Shown in pieces: positions 41,454-51,967 of a stretch of 64,000 nt of DNA. The notes below the pieces were generated by a model. It was not told where the DNA came from. It did not search any database and worked only from the letters and a program-made list of their open reading frames with translations. The translations under genes and the position numbers were made by a program. Each line of letters starts with the position of its first letter. The stretch's first letter is position 1. Origin of the DNA: Mauremys mutica (Eukaryota; Chordata; Testudines; Geoemydidae); NCBI RefSeq assembly GCF_020497125.1, contig NC_059082.1, positions 48,382,524 through 48,446,523 of the forward strand. Reading direction: 5' to 3'.

Positions 41454-43329
41454 TGTTCCTCCTCTGCCTTGGTGGATCCTGCGCTTATTGCTGGATTTGC
41501 TCACCTCAGAGATTCACAGCAGCCCCCAGTTTGGCCACTTTTGCTAGTGGCTCAAACCTGCCGTTCACTCAGCTAACCTCATCACTGGCCAGCATGGGGA
41601 AAGGGAGGAGAACAGTCCCTGCAGTCTCTGCTGACCCATCTAGTGGGTCGGAGGATAGGCCAGGGACCTTCCCCTCTGGTGGGACCCACAGTCCAGGTCA
41701 CCTCCTCTTGTCTCGAATAGGGAGTTGAGGGGGATGGGGGGAACCCAGGCCTGCCCTCTACTCCAAGTTCCAGCCCAGGGCCCTGTGGATTGCAACTGTC
41801 TACAGCAGTGGTCCCCAACGCGGTGCCTGCAGGGGCCATGGCACCCGCTGGGGCATTTATGTGTGCCTGCCTAGTGCCCAGCAGGGGAGAGAAGCTGTGG
41901 CCCCGCGCCTGACGGGGACAGAGAACTCAGGCTGCAGGCGCCGGTGCTCTCTGTCCCTGGCACTCTCCATCCCTGGCAGGCGCAGGGCTGCAGCTTTTCT
42001 CTGGCTTCTCCAGGGCTGCAGGCTGCAGGCACCGGTGTTCTCTGTCCCTGGCAGGTGTGGGGCTGCAGCTTCTCTTCGGCTTCTCTGGGGCTGCAGGCTG
42101 TGGGCGCCGGTGTTCTCTGTCCCCGGCAGGCACGGGGCCGCGGCTTAAGCCGGAGAGAAGCTGCAGCCCCATACCTGCCGGGGACAGAGAACTCTGGGGC
42201 TGCAGACTGCGGGCGCCGGTGTCTGTCCCTGGCAGGCGTGAGGCTGCGGCTTCTCTTCGGCTTCTCCGGGGCTGCAGGCTGTGGGCGTTGGTGTTCTCTG
42301 TCCCCGGCAGGCGCGGGGCCGCGGCTTAAGCCAGAGAGAAGCTGCAGCCCCATGCCTGCCGGGGACAGAGAACTCCGGGGCTGCAGGCTGTGGGCGCCGG
42401 TGTCTCTGTCCCTGGCAGACACAGGGCTGCGGCTTTGAAGCCGTAGAAAAGCTGCAGCCTTGCCCCTGCCGGGGACAGAGAACTCTGAGGCTGCAGGCTT
42501 CATTCTATGTTAAAGTAAGAATAAGAAATATATTTGGACCAGCAGTTCAACAATGTTTTATTTTTTAAAAAATAAATAAGATGAAAACTGTTTATGATAT
42601 TTATTTTGTAAAATATTTTGTAGATAAAAAAGTGCAAATTCACATGGTAAGGTGAAAGAGTAATTGCTGAATAATTTAATTAATACCTTTTACATGTAAA
42701 ATTACCCTTTTTATCTTATGGATTCATATATTATGTAACATTAAATATGATGTTTTTCGTATTATTTAATGTACAAACAGAAAATAAGCCTTGAAAAATT
42801 GTTGGCGCCCGCCACACTCTTCTGAAAACACGAATGTGCTACTGGCCACATAAAAGTTGGGGACCACTGGTCTACAGTGTCTCTTGTAATAGCTGTGTGA
42901 CAGCTACAGTTCCCTGGGCTACTTCCCCATGGCCTCCTCCCAACATCTTCTTTATCCTCTTCACAGGACCTTCCTCCTGATGTCTAGTAACGCTTGTACT
43001 TCACAGTCCTCCAAAAGTACACCTACTCACTCTGAGTTTTTTGTACCTTTTACTCCCAACTCCTCACATGCACTCCTCACTGACTGAAGTGAGGTTCTTT
43101 TAAAACCAGGTGCCCTGATTAGCCTGCCTGTCTTAATTGATTCTAGCAGCTTCTTAATTGGCTTCAGGTCTCCTAATTAGCCTGTCTGCCTTAATTTGTT
43201 CCAGCAAGTTCCTGATTGTTCTGGAACTCCCCTGTTATCTTACTCAGGGAAAAGGGACCTGATTAACCTGGGGCTAATATATCTGCCTTTGATCACTCTC
43301 CTGTAGCCATCTGGCCCAACCCTGTCACA
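41454..43329 (-). mobile_element. Solo LTR (Gypsy-type), in CR1, carrying a hAT element
   Basis: TG at 41454 and CA at 43329, flanked by TTAT at 41450-41453 and 43330-43333. The CR1 coding sense resumes on either side, which confirms an insertion. Without the hAT insert it is about 0.8 kb. On the minus strand it starts TGTGACAGGGTTGGGCCAGA, like LTRs widespread in turtles. No internal region is left, so it arose by LTR-LTR recombination. Confidence 0.8.
41806..42869. mobile_element. Non-autonomous hAT transposon with GC-rich tandem repeats
   Basis: Perfect 14-bp inverted ends CAGTGGTCCCCAAC / GTTGGGGACCACTG and an exact 8-bp duplication GTCTACAG (41798-41805 and 42870-42877) identify a hAT-family element. 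The left 0.7 kb is made of diverged tandem units containing GGCTGCAGGCTGTGGGCGCC and CCCCGGCAGG. The right 0.35 kb is A+T-rich. I see no transposase. Confidence 0.92.
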
Positions 43330-43333
43330 TTAT

Positions 43334-43680
43334 TTAACTTGCTGGCAAGAATATTGTGGGAGACTGTATCAAAAGCTTTGCTTAAGTCAAGATATATCAC
43401 ATCCACCGCTTTCCCCATATCCACAGAGCCATTTATCTCATCATAGAAAGCAATCAGGTTGGTCAGGCATGACTTGCCCTTGGTGAATCCATGTTGACTG
43501 TTCCTGATCACCTTCCTCTTCTCCAAGTGCTTCAACATGGAGTAACCAGTCCATTGTCTAATTCTGTCTCCAGCCTGCCCTGACTGAGTGGCCACCTCAC
43601 TCCCCAGTCTTGTTGGCCTTGTGCTTCCTTGTCTTCTGGCTAGCTTAATCCACCTGACCTGCGTGTGCACAAGGAGCAAG
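43334..43680 (-). mobile_element. CR1 LINE, continuation beyond the LTR
   Basis: The minus-strand frame reads [40 protein letters not shown] and HNILASKLN. It is the 5' continuation of 40405-41449. RT motif A ([11 protein letters not shown]) is intact. Confidence 0.88.
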
Positions 43681-43744
43681 TAGAAAGAAAACGAGACTCA
43701 TGAAATATGACCATACGTCTCTATATTAATTACATATTCAGTCT

Positions 43745-44030
43745 GTATCTCAAAATGTTATTTGTGTGCTTGACTTCTAAGATGGTGATGTTTAAATTGA
43801 GAGTGTGATTCCCAATGCAGGGAGACATACTCGTGCTAGCTGTGATGGAGCTAATGGGGTAAAAATAGAGTATGGCCATGGCAGCGCAGCCAGCGAATGG
43901 AGCTAGCAGTCCCGAGTACATGCCTATGGCTTTGGACAGGTACATGCTCTGGGAGGCCAGCCCCTTCTGTTGGTCGCACTGCCGTGACTGCAGTCTGTTT
44001 TTAGTGTTGCTAGATCAGTTAGAAGCCCTA
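43745..44030. mobile_element. MITE, same family as 39772-40082 (incomplete)
   Basis: Contains GAGACATACTCGTGCTAGCT, GGTAAAAATAGAGTATGGCC and ATGGCAGC in the same order as the 39772 copy. One arm is partly lost. Confidence 0.6.
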
Positions 44031-44215
44031 AGGCCTTGTCTGCACACGCAAATAGTTAAAGTCGTACAACCCCCCCCACCTCTACCATCTCTTAGAGAGG
44101 TGAATTAAAAGACCCTTCTCTTGATGAGGAAGTATCTACACTACAGGGGCACAGCTGCACCAATGTAGCTATGCCACTATAGTGACTGTAGTGTGGACAT
44201 ACCCGTAGACATCTT
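44030..44215. mobile_element. MITE with GTCTGCAC/GTGTGGAC ends
   Basis: The left end AAGGCCTTGTCTGCACACGC and the right end GTAGTGTGGACATACCC form imperfect inverted repeats of the type seen in the other MITEs here. Confidence 0.5.
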
Positions 44216-44514
44216 TATACCCATATTACTGTGTCCACACTTGGGTTGGACCAGATAACTATTTCAGTTAAAAAAAAAACACACAATTAACCAAAAAAGT
44301 AACATTGGCACAAAAAGCTGTGTGTGGAGCAGGTCTCAGGCACCAGGAGGCTTCACATCTGGGGTCTGAAACAAAGCAGCAAACACAGGTGCCAGACCTG
44401 CAGGGTGTTCAGTGATTGGTATAATTTGGGTGATGTACTCAGGTCTGACCTAAGAATGGAAGAATTGTGAGATTCCAGCCAAAGGTAGGTAAGGCAAAAG
44501 GCTGACCACTGAGT

Positions 44515-44777
44515 TGGGTGCGCTCAGGATATGTGTACACTGCAAGTGAAGATGTTGTTCTAATGCAGATAGGTCTACCCATGCCAGCTTTAAGCTAGTT
44601 AGCCTGAATAGTAATAGTAGTAAAGACATGGTGGTATGGGCTAGGTGCCTGAGTGCTACTGGAGGCCCTGGGCACATACTTGGGTTCTGTGTCTGCTCTG
44701 CGGCCTGTGCAGCCATATCTTTACTCTATTCTTACCCATGCTAGCTCCAATTACACCTTCATTTGCTGTGTAGACAT
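44515..44777. mobile_element. MITE, same broad family as 39772-40082
   Basis: The left GATATGTGTACACTGCAAGT and the right CCATGCTAGCTCCAATTACA with GCTGTGTAGACAT match MITE ends. It abuts the LTR that begins at 44778. Confidence 0.55.
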
Positions 44778-46580
44778 TGTGACGGTGTACCCCATAAATC
44801 TTCATGGGAATATGCTTATGAATATATAGATGATATAACTGGAATATGTTTTATGCTACATATGCCATGTAACATATCTTTGTAAAGGTTATGATCTACT
44901 GAATACATTCCTTCTATTTGTATGCATGTATCATTTTTGTACTTGAAGTTGGCTTGGCTGTATACTTGCTTGATTTCTATTGAGAAAGAAATGTGCAAAT
45001 TAAATGCCTAGTCAAGAACCACTTAAGCCAACAATGAACTTGAAGATGCCAGTCCACATCGGAGCTTTCTCAGGAATGTGGCTTGACTGGTAAGAAACTC
45101 AGTCATGCATGGACATGTGACTTGCCCATGTGACTCCAAAACTCCATCTTGGAGCTGGACTTTGCATAGGAGAGAGGAGAAAGTCTATTTAAACCCCTGG
45201 GAGACCCCTCCATTTGGTCTTCAGCTGGCTAAAGAGAGAACCCCTCCACCCCCAAGTATACCTGAAAGAGACTGGAACAAAGGATAGTAACTACAGGGGG
45301 TGTGAGTGTCACGGAGTCCCCAGGCAATACTCTGGAACTGCTCCCCACAAAACCAGTCAGGACTTTGGGGAGCCTCCTCTCCCTTGGAGCAGACTATCTT
45401 CAGGGCAAGAAGCTCACACAGCTTCACCTTCCTGGGTCTCTCCTTGGAGCATTCAGCAGATGCCCCTCCGTGCACTTCCCACAGCGAGTCCGCCCAGGCG
45501 AGGTCCTGGGGAAGCCAGAGGGTCCTGCACGCACCCCCACTTCGCAGTCAGACATGACTCTTAGCCAGCCAGTAAAACAGATGACAGGAACACGGTCTAA
45601 AAACAGAGCTTGTAGGTACAGAGAATGGGACCCCTCAGCCGGGTGCATTCTGGGGCCCAGGGAGCCAGACAACCCCATCTGCACTCACTCCCCATCCCCA
45701 GCCAGCTCCAAACTGAAACCCCCTCCAGCCCCTCCTTTCTGGCCTTTGTCTCTTTCCCAGGCCAGGAGGTCACCTGATCTCTTTGTTCACCTTTAGCTAT
45801 CCCCTTGCAAAGGGGGGAAGGGCCCTGGCCATTTGTTGCTAGGTGACAGATTGTTGTCCATTTATGACATTGGAGACTTAAGAAATGCATAGGGGAAACT
45901 GAGGTACCCACACAGTATTCAGAGGAAACATTAAGAACAGTCTCACTTGATCACAGTGAGTAACTGCTGGACCCAGACTAAGATGAGACTAGTCTGTAAA
46001 AGGAAGCTTACTGGAATTCCTCTGAGGGTGAGATTTTGTATCTGTATTCAGTCTTCTTACCGTATTAGACATAGACTTGCACATTTTATTTTATTTTGCT
46101 TGGTAATTCACATTGTTCTGTCTGTTACTACTTGGAACCACTTAAATCCTACTTTGTGTATTTAATAAAATCACTTTTTACTTATTAATTAACCCAGAGT
46201 ATGTATTAATACCTGGGGAGGGGGCAAACAGCTGTGCATAGCTCTCTATCAGTGTTATAGAGGGCGAACAATTTATGAGTTTACCCTGTATAAGCTTTAT
46301 ACAGGGTAAAACGGATTTATTTGGGGTTTGGACCCCATTGGGAGTTGGGCATCTGAGGGTTAAAGACAGGAAAACGTCTCAAGTTGCTTTCAGTTAAGTC
46401 TGCAGCTTTGAGGCATGTGGTTCAGACCCTGGGTCTGTGTTGGAGCAGACTGGTGTGTCTGGCTCAACAAGACAGGGTGCTGGAGTCTCAAACTGGGAGG
46501 GCAGGGAAAGCAGGGGTGGAAGTAGTCTTGGCACATCAGTTGGCAGCCCCAAGGGGGTTTCTATGATCCAACCCATCACA
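44778..46580 (+). mobile_element. Solo LTR (family A), carrying a second nested LTR
   Basis: TG at 44778 (TGTGACGGTGTACCCCATAA) to CA at 46580 (AACCCATCACA). Removing the nested LTR leaves about 1.15 kb, the size of the related LTR at 61446-62591. TATA-like CTATTTAAAC lies near 45187 and AATAAA at about 46164, which gives the + orientation. I found no clear target duplication. Confidence 0.82.
45307..45955 (-). mobile_element. Solo LTR (family B), nested
   Basis: TGTCACGGAGTCCCCAGGCA to GATCACA, flanked by an exact 5-bp duplication GTGAG (45302-45306 and 45956-45960). It is 649 bp. On the minus strand it begins TGTGATCAAG. It has no internal region. Confidence 0.85.
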
Positions 46581-47385
46581 GTATTTTCTTTTTGTTTTTA
46601 GTAAAATTTACCGTTTTTTAAGAACAGGATTGGATTTTTGATGTCCTAAGAGGTTTGTGCATGTTGTTCGATTAGCTGGTAGCCACAGCTAATTTCCTTT
46701 GTTTCCTTTTTCAGCTCTTCCCCTAAGGGGGTGTGTGAGAAAGGGCTTGAGGGCACTCCACAGTGAGGTATTCCCAAGTGGTCCTTCCTGGGTTCAAAGG
46801 GAGTTTTGTTGCATTTGGGTGGTGGCAGCGTTTATCAAGCCAAGGTCAGAGAAAAGCTGTAACCTTGCGAATTTAATACAAGCCTGGAGTGGCAAGTATT
46901 AATTTTTTTAATCCTTGCGGGCCCCACTTCTGCACTCGGCGTGACAGAGTGGGGATTCAGCCTTGACAGCTAATAACCCAGTACTCCTAAAGAAAAAACA
47001 CTAGGAGTGAATATTATACATCTTTCCCAAGGGATTCAATAAATGTCAACTCTTTGTGTTGTGAAATAAAATACATAAGAGGACATGTGATATGAAGGTA
47101 TTGGGCAAGCTATAAATACTTGAGTAATGTGTCAAACCTGGAACTCTTTGCATTGCTATTATGAGGTTGAACCTAATACAATGAATATTTGTATTTATTA
47201 TGATAGTTTATTGTACCTTAACTGCACTTTTAGGAAATTTTAAACATTTATATTATATATATGATGATCGTTTTGGGGCTATCCCATGTTATGTTTCATC
47301 CTTTATTTATGTTAATGAATTGAATAAGCAGCCCGGGACATGTTCCACCTGTCTTTACACGTTTGTCCTCCATTTGATTTTGCAG

Positions 47386-47542
47386 GAGTGTCACTGAGCA
47401 TCCAGAACTGCAAGATCGCATCCCTGTTAGCCACTTTTGGGACCATGGTGAACCAAGACTTTTTGTATGTGAAGCAGTCCTTGAACCAAACCTGCAGTAT
47501 CCAGACAAGCAGCAGCGACAGACAGAGAGCTCAGAAAGCACA
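47386..47542 (+). CDS. IFT140: IFT140 internal exon (e)
   Basis: The exon encodes SVTEHPELQDRIPVSHFWDH, GEPRLFVCEAVLEPNLQYPD and KQQRQTESSEST. The conserved block VSHFWDHGEPRLFVCEA is characteristic of IFT140. The acceptor is TTTTGCAG and the donor GTATGT. It is 157 nt: one base completes the lysine codon from exon d, then 52 codons, ending in phase 0. The C-terminal part (Gln/Ser-rich) is a poorly conserved loop. Confidence 0.93.
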
Positions 47543-48841
47543 GTATGTTTTTTCTCTTGCTCTATTCTGATTTGTTTTTATCCCAGTAATAAACTATTGG
47601 TTCTGGCCTTCCTTAAATTATCTGTGTAGATACTGTGATCCAGTGCACAGAAGGTAGCAGCCAAACAAACTTAAGAGTCTGGTACTTGTGACTTCTATTG
47701 GTCATAATACGTTTTGTTGTTAGCAGTGGGTTTCATGCTGAAAATATTAGAACTCGTGGTAAGAAAATAGGAAAATCTTATGAGCAGAAGGCCAGTTCAA
47801 AATGTTTTTCCTAGAGCACTCATATTGTGGTTTTTGTAAGCTCAAATCAGTAACAAACAGCCCAGGGTGTTTTAGTTTTGTTTATTCCCACAGAAACTGA
47901 AAGATATGAGATCATTGGGGCTTTTCTGGAGGGTTTGCAGAAGGCTCTAATGCTGCTCTTCATTGCTCATCTGTGGGTTTTTCCCCCCATAAGTATATAT
48001 GGCTGAGGAAAAACATGAAAAACACTGCAAGTTACAAAGTAAGAGAGGAAGGGACATAACTCTATGAAGGAACCCAAATCTCAGTGTCGCAGGTAGATGT
48101 GGGTCTGAATCAATATCTGAAATTTGGGGATATTCAAAATCCAAGCTTGGTTCTGGATTAGAATTGTGCAAGTGAGGTCTGTTTATCAGTGGATCAAACC
48201 CAAAATCCCAGATCTGAAACACCATTCCATTTTGAAATATGGATCCAAATTTTGTCTCCTGGGCCCATCTCTAGTAACAAGATATGTTTAGTTAGAATAA
48301 TAAAGACCCTTCAGTTAAAGGTGAACTGCAAAGTACCAAAAAAAAAAAAAGTCTTTTCTCTATATTGCTTCTTTGAGACAGGCTTTATACCTCCTCGTTG
48401 CACTTCCCAGAAATGGCTCTTTTCTGCTTGTTTTTAAAAATTTTTTTAAAGTGGTGAATTAACACTAAATGTTGCCCAGATTTAATTTTACCAGAGAGCC
48501 TGTCAAATAAATCAAAGGCTCTTCCTTGCTAATGTGCTTGCAGCACTCCTGACTTCACTACCCTGACAATGCTTCCTCCTCATCTGCTCTCTGGGTGGGG
48601 ATCCCTACAGTTGCTCCTTGGATCTAAACTGTATAGGTCCATGTTGCCCCTTCCAGACCAGGGTCCAGATCCATGCACAATCCTGCCATAATCCTCTCCA
48701 GATTAGACATATTACATTTCTATTTGCTGCATGATCTTGGCAAAATCTTTGGAGCATCTGAACAGTGGGGAAGTGATAGGTGAAGTTTAGGTTGCAATCT
48801 TGTGTGGCATCACATTCTAGTCCTCTAGAGACCTTGTCAAG

Positions 48842-48846
48842 GTTCT
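48842..48846. repeat. Gypsy target-site duplication, left
   Basis: GTTCT, repeated at 56516-56520. Confidence 0.85.
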
Positions 48847-50417
48847 TGTAAGATGGCGAGTCGGGGCTCAACCCTCCTGCAGACCCGGAGGGGAGCCACA
48901 CCGACTCGCTCCTTGTCCCCTCTAAATGGTGGGCGACAAGAATCAGGGGTTAGCTCAACCCTACGCCTCGGGCCCTCTGGATCCAGGGGCCGGGTGGCAA
49001 TCAGTCTCCCGAAGGTTTCAGGGGTTCAGACCCTCAGGCAGGGGCTGACCTCAAGGCACACAGTCAATAAGTATACGCCCCGGCCCTCAGTCAGGGCGGG
49101 CAGCAGGACAGCAGTCCTTGGGCCCAGACCCTTCTAGCAGGAGCTGGGCACCGGCAAAGTCAATTCGGCCCAGGCCCTCCGGAGCAGGGGCTGGGCAACA
49201 ACAACGTCAATATAAGCCCAGGCCTCTGGAGCAGGGGCTGGGCAACAGCAAAGTCAATATAAGCCCAGGCCTCTGGAGCAGGGGCTGGGCAACAGCAAAG
49301 TCAATATAGGCCCAGGCCCTCTGGAGCAGGGGCTGGGCAACAGCAAAGTCAATATAGGCCCAGGCCCTCTGGAGCAGGGGCTGGGCAACAGCAAAGTCAA
49401 TATAGGCCCAGGCCTCTGGAGCAGGGGCTGGGCAACAGCAAAGTCAATATAGGCCCAGGCCTCTGGAGCAGGGGCTGGGCAACAGCAAAGTCAATATAAG
49501 CCCAGGCCTCTGGAGCAGGGGCTGGGCAACAGCAAAGTCAATATAAGCCCAGGCCTCTGGAGCAGGGGCTGGGCAACAGCAAAGTCAATATAAGCCCAGG
49601 CCTCTGGAGCAGGGGCTGGGCAACAGCAAAGGCAATATAAGCCCAGGCCTCTGGAGCAGGGGCTGGGCAACAGCAAAGGTAATTGCAGGCTTCTGTGCCT
49701 GAGCGCTGATGTGAGGGGGAAACTGCCACCCGCGAGTGGGGTGGCAGGGGGAACACAGGCCCGCCCACTCCACTGTGTTCCAGCCCGGGGCCCTATTAGC
49801 GGCTCTCACGGCCGCTGGTCAATGGGGTCCTGACCGCAACACACTGACATGGGCACCTCAGTGTCCGTAGCCTGACAGGGGTCGGCTATCCCCGGGCTAC
49901 ACTCCATATCCCCCTCGGGGCCTACCTGCACGCTTGTACCAGGTTTGGGCCAGTCAAAGGTCCTCGGCTCCTCCGGGTCCGGGCTTGGTGGGAGGTCTGG
50001 TAGCACCTCCGGAAAGTCCGGCCAGGCCTGCTCCGGCGGCTCCTCCGGGTAGCAGGGCCGGGGAAGCCCCGGCGGCTCCTCTTCGGGGGGGGCGCAGGGG
50101 CGGTCTGGCGGCTCGTCCCAGTACCGGTCACGGGGCAGCTCTGGCGGCTCCTCCTCGTAGTGGGCGCGGGGAAGCGGAGGCCAGTCTGGGCAGCTGCCTT
50201 GGTTCCTAGAGGGCTCCCCGTCAGGAGCTCCCGCCGGCACGTCTGCTCCCGGCAGCTGCTGGCTCCTGACTGAGCTCTGGCATCTACCTTTTATACTTCC
50301 TGTCCCGCCCCTTGACTTCCGGGGGGCGGGAACAGGAAGTGGTGTCTCAGCCCACTTGGGCGTCTGGCCGGGAGCTCCCTCTGCTGGACCGGAGGGGAGC
50401 CACACCGACTCGCTACA
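48847..50417 (-). repeat. Gypsy 3' LTR
   Basis: 1571 bp, TGTAAGATGGCGAGTCGGGG to GACTCGCTACA. It contains the 47-bp tandem array (about 11 units) and a TATA box (CCTTTTATAC at 50287-50296; GTATAAAAGG on the transcribed strand). In the transcribed sense the TATA lies only ~120 bp from the LTR edge, so U3 is short and R-U5 is long. Confidence 0.92.
49143..49684. repeat. 47-bp tandem array in the 3' LTR
   Basis: About 11 head-to-tail copies of a 47-48 bp unit containing CTCTGGAGCAGGGGCTGGGC and AACAGCAAAGTCAATATAA. The left-most unit is diverged. Confidence 0.95.
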
Positions 50418-51902
50418 CACCCCCCCCCTCAAGTCTTGCTCCCGCCGATCGGGGCCAGACCCTTCCATTCCCCCAATACGGGACATGAAGTCGGCGTTCG
50501 CATGGTCCTTGCCAGCCCGGTGCAGAATAGTGAAAGCATACGGCTGCAAGGCCAAGTACCACCTCATGATGCGGGCATTCTTGTCTTTCATCCGCGTCAG
50601 CCAGGTGAGGGGGGCATGGTCTGTGACCAGAGTGAAAGGCGCCCCCAAGAGGTAGAAACGGAGGGCTTCGCAGGCCCATTTTATGGCCAGCGCCTCCTTC
50701 TCCACCACCGCGTAATTCCGCTCACGGGGGAACAGCTTACGGCTTAAGTACAGCACGGGGTGGTCCTGCCCCTCCACCTCCTGGGACAGGACGGCCCCCA
50801 GTCCTACCTCGGAGGCGTCGGTCTGTAGGATGAACCGTCGATCGAAGTCCGGGCTATACAGGACCGGTTCCCGACAGAGGCATCCCTGGAGGCGCCGGAA
50901 GGCTGACTCGCATTCTGGGGTCCATTTCAGTTGCCGGGGGCTGTCCTTTGTTAGTAGGCCGGTGAGGGGTGCCGCTATGGAGGCAAACTGTGGGACAAAC
51001 CTCCTGTAATACCCGACCAGGCCTAAGAACTGCCGGACATGCCGTTTGGTGGTTGGGGTCGGGCATTCCATTAGGGCCTGGACCTTTCCCACCAGGGGTT
51101 TTACCTGCCCCCTGCCAACAGTGTACCCCAGGTATGTAGTCTCCTGCCAGGCGACCCGGCACTTCTTGGGGTTAGCCGTCAACCCCGCCTGTCTTAGGGA
51201 CCTCAGGACGGCCGCGACCCGGGGCAGATGGTCTTCCCACCGACGACTATAGACGACCACATCGTCCAGATACGCGGCAGCATAGTCGTGATGGGTTTGA
51301 AGCAGGCGATCCATCAGCCTCTGGAAGGTCGCGGGGGCCCCGTGAAGACCGAAGGGCATCCTGGTGAACTGGTACAGTCCCGTCGGGGTGGCAAAGGCGG
51401 TCTTCTCTTTAGAGGTCTCCTCAAGGGGGATTTGCCAATACCCCTTGCTGAGGTCCAGGGTGGTAATAAATCGGGCCTCTCCCAGTCGGTCCAATAGCTC
51501 GTCCACTCGGGGCATCGGGTAGGCATCGAAACGGGAGATGGCATTCACCCCCCGGAAGTCGATGCAGAACCGACGGGTGCCATCGGGCTTGGGCACCAGG
51601 ACTATGGGGCTACGCCACTCGCTGAGGGAGGGCTCGATGACCCCCAGGGCCAGCATCGCTTGTACCTCTTCCTCGACGGCTTCCCGCATCCTGTAGGGCA
51701 GCGGCCGGGTTGTCTCTCGGACCACCTTTCCGGGCTCCGTTTGAATTGAGTGGCAGACCAGCGTAGTGTACCCCGGGACGGCGGTAAAGGTCTTTTGGAA
51801 GGCCCGCAGGAGACACTTGGCTTGTTTGTGCTGGTCCTCGGAAAGTGACTCCCCAAGCAGGGGAGTCGGGGGGTCGTCTGTTTCGGGCACTCGGGGGCCC
51901 AA
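49806..51902 (-). CDS. Gypsy RT-RNase H, running on into the 3' LTR
   Basis: A 698-codon frame. RT occupies roughly residues 60-260: FCIDFRGVN, motif A TLDLSKGYWQIPL (Asp 150), RMPFGLHGAPATF (motif B) and AYLDDVVVY (Asp 213/214). RNase H is about 355-475: QTDASEVGLGAVL (Asp 362), EKEALAIKW, VTDHAPLTWL (Asp 428) and ADFMSR (Asp 471). All catalytic residues are present, so the enzyme part looks intact. From about residue 495 the frame crosses into the LTR and continues ~203 codons as a Pro/Glu-rich tail (EEPPELPRDRYWDEPPDRP type). The start is an in-frame Met downstream of a frame change; coding sense reaches further upstream, to about 52031, without stop. Confidence 0.9.
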   Translation of the reverse strand: MGPRVPETDDPPTPLLGESLSEDQHKQAKCLLRAFQKTFTAVPGYTTLVCHSIQTEPGKVVRETTRPLPYRMREAVEEEVQAMLALGVIEPSLSEWRSPIVLVPKPDGTRRFCIDFRGVNAISRFDAYPMPRVDELLDRLGEARFITTLDLSKGYWQIPLEETSKEKTAFATPTGLYQFTRMPFGLHGAPATFQRLMDRLLQTHHDYAAAYLDDVVVYSRRWEDHLPRVAAVLRSLRQAGLTANPKKCRVAWQETTYLGYTVGRGQVKPLVGKVQALMECPTPTTKRHVRQFLGLVGYYRRFVPQFASIAAPLTGLLTKDSPRQLKWTPECESAFRRLQGCLCREPVLYSPDFDRRFILQTDASEVGLGAVLSQEVEGQDHPVLYLSRKLFPRERNYAVVEKEALAIKWACEALRFYLLGAPFTLVTDHAPLTWLTRMKDKNARIMRWYLALQPYAFTILHRAGKDHANADFMSRIGGMEGSGPDRREQDLRGGVCSESVWLPSGPAEGAPGQTPKWAETPLPVPAPRKSRGGTGSIKGRCQSSVRSQQLPGADVPAGAPDGEPSRNQGSCPDWPPLPRAHYEEEPPELPRDRYWDEPPDRPCAPPEEEPPGLPRPCYPEEPPEQAWPDFPEVLPDLPPSPDPEEPRTFDWPKPGTSVQVGPEGDMECSPGIADPCQATDTEVPMSVCCGQDPIDQRP
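50418..50432 (-). promoter_or_regulatory. Gypsy polypurine tract (plus-strand primer)
   Basis: On the transcribed strand, CTTGAGGGGGGGGGTG lies directly upstream of the 3' LTR, the position and composition of a polypurine tract. Confidence 0.75.
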
Positions 51903-51967
51903 TTCCGGCTCGGGCGGGTACGGGTTGATTAAGAGGCCCTCCCGGTCATGCCACGGTTTTAGTAGAT

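Larger units (their letters stand above)
36256..47385 (+). other. IFT140: IFT140 intron between exons d and e
   Basis: An 11-kb intron, GTAAGC to TTTTGCAG. It contains two CR1 copies, a solo LTR with a hAT element, MITEs and nested LTRs. I see no element in 36256-37170, 38360-39110, 40215-40400 or 46581-47385. Confidence 0.9.

Noticed and set aside
41871..42568. Open frames of 80-210 codons in the hAT element
   Set aside because: They come from GC-rich tandem repeats and occur in several frames and both strands. No transposase motif is present.
49143..49684. Regular 47-bp repeats resembling a CRISPR array
   Set aside because: The units are contiguous with no unique spacers, lie inside a retrotransposon LTR, and the context is a vertebrate intron.
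49538..49809. Repetitive ORFs with PSPCSRGLGLY-type repeats in all LTR frames
   Set aside because: They are translations of the 47-bp array. A unit length of 47-48 keeps some frames open by composition, not by selection.
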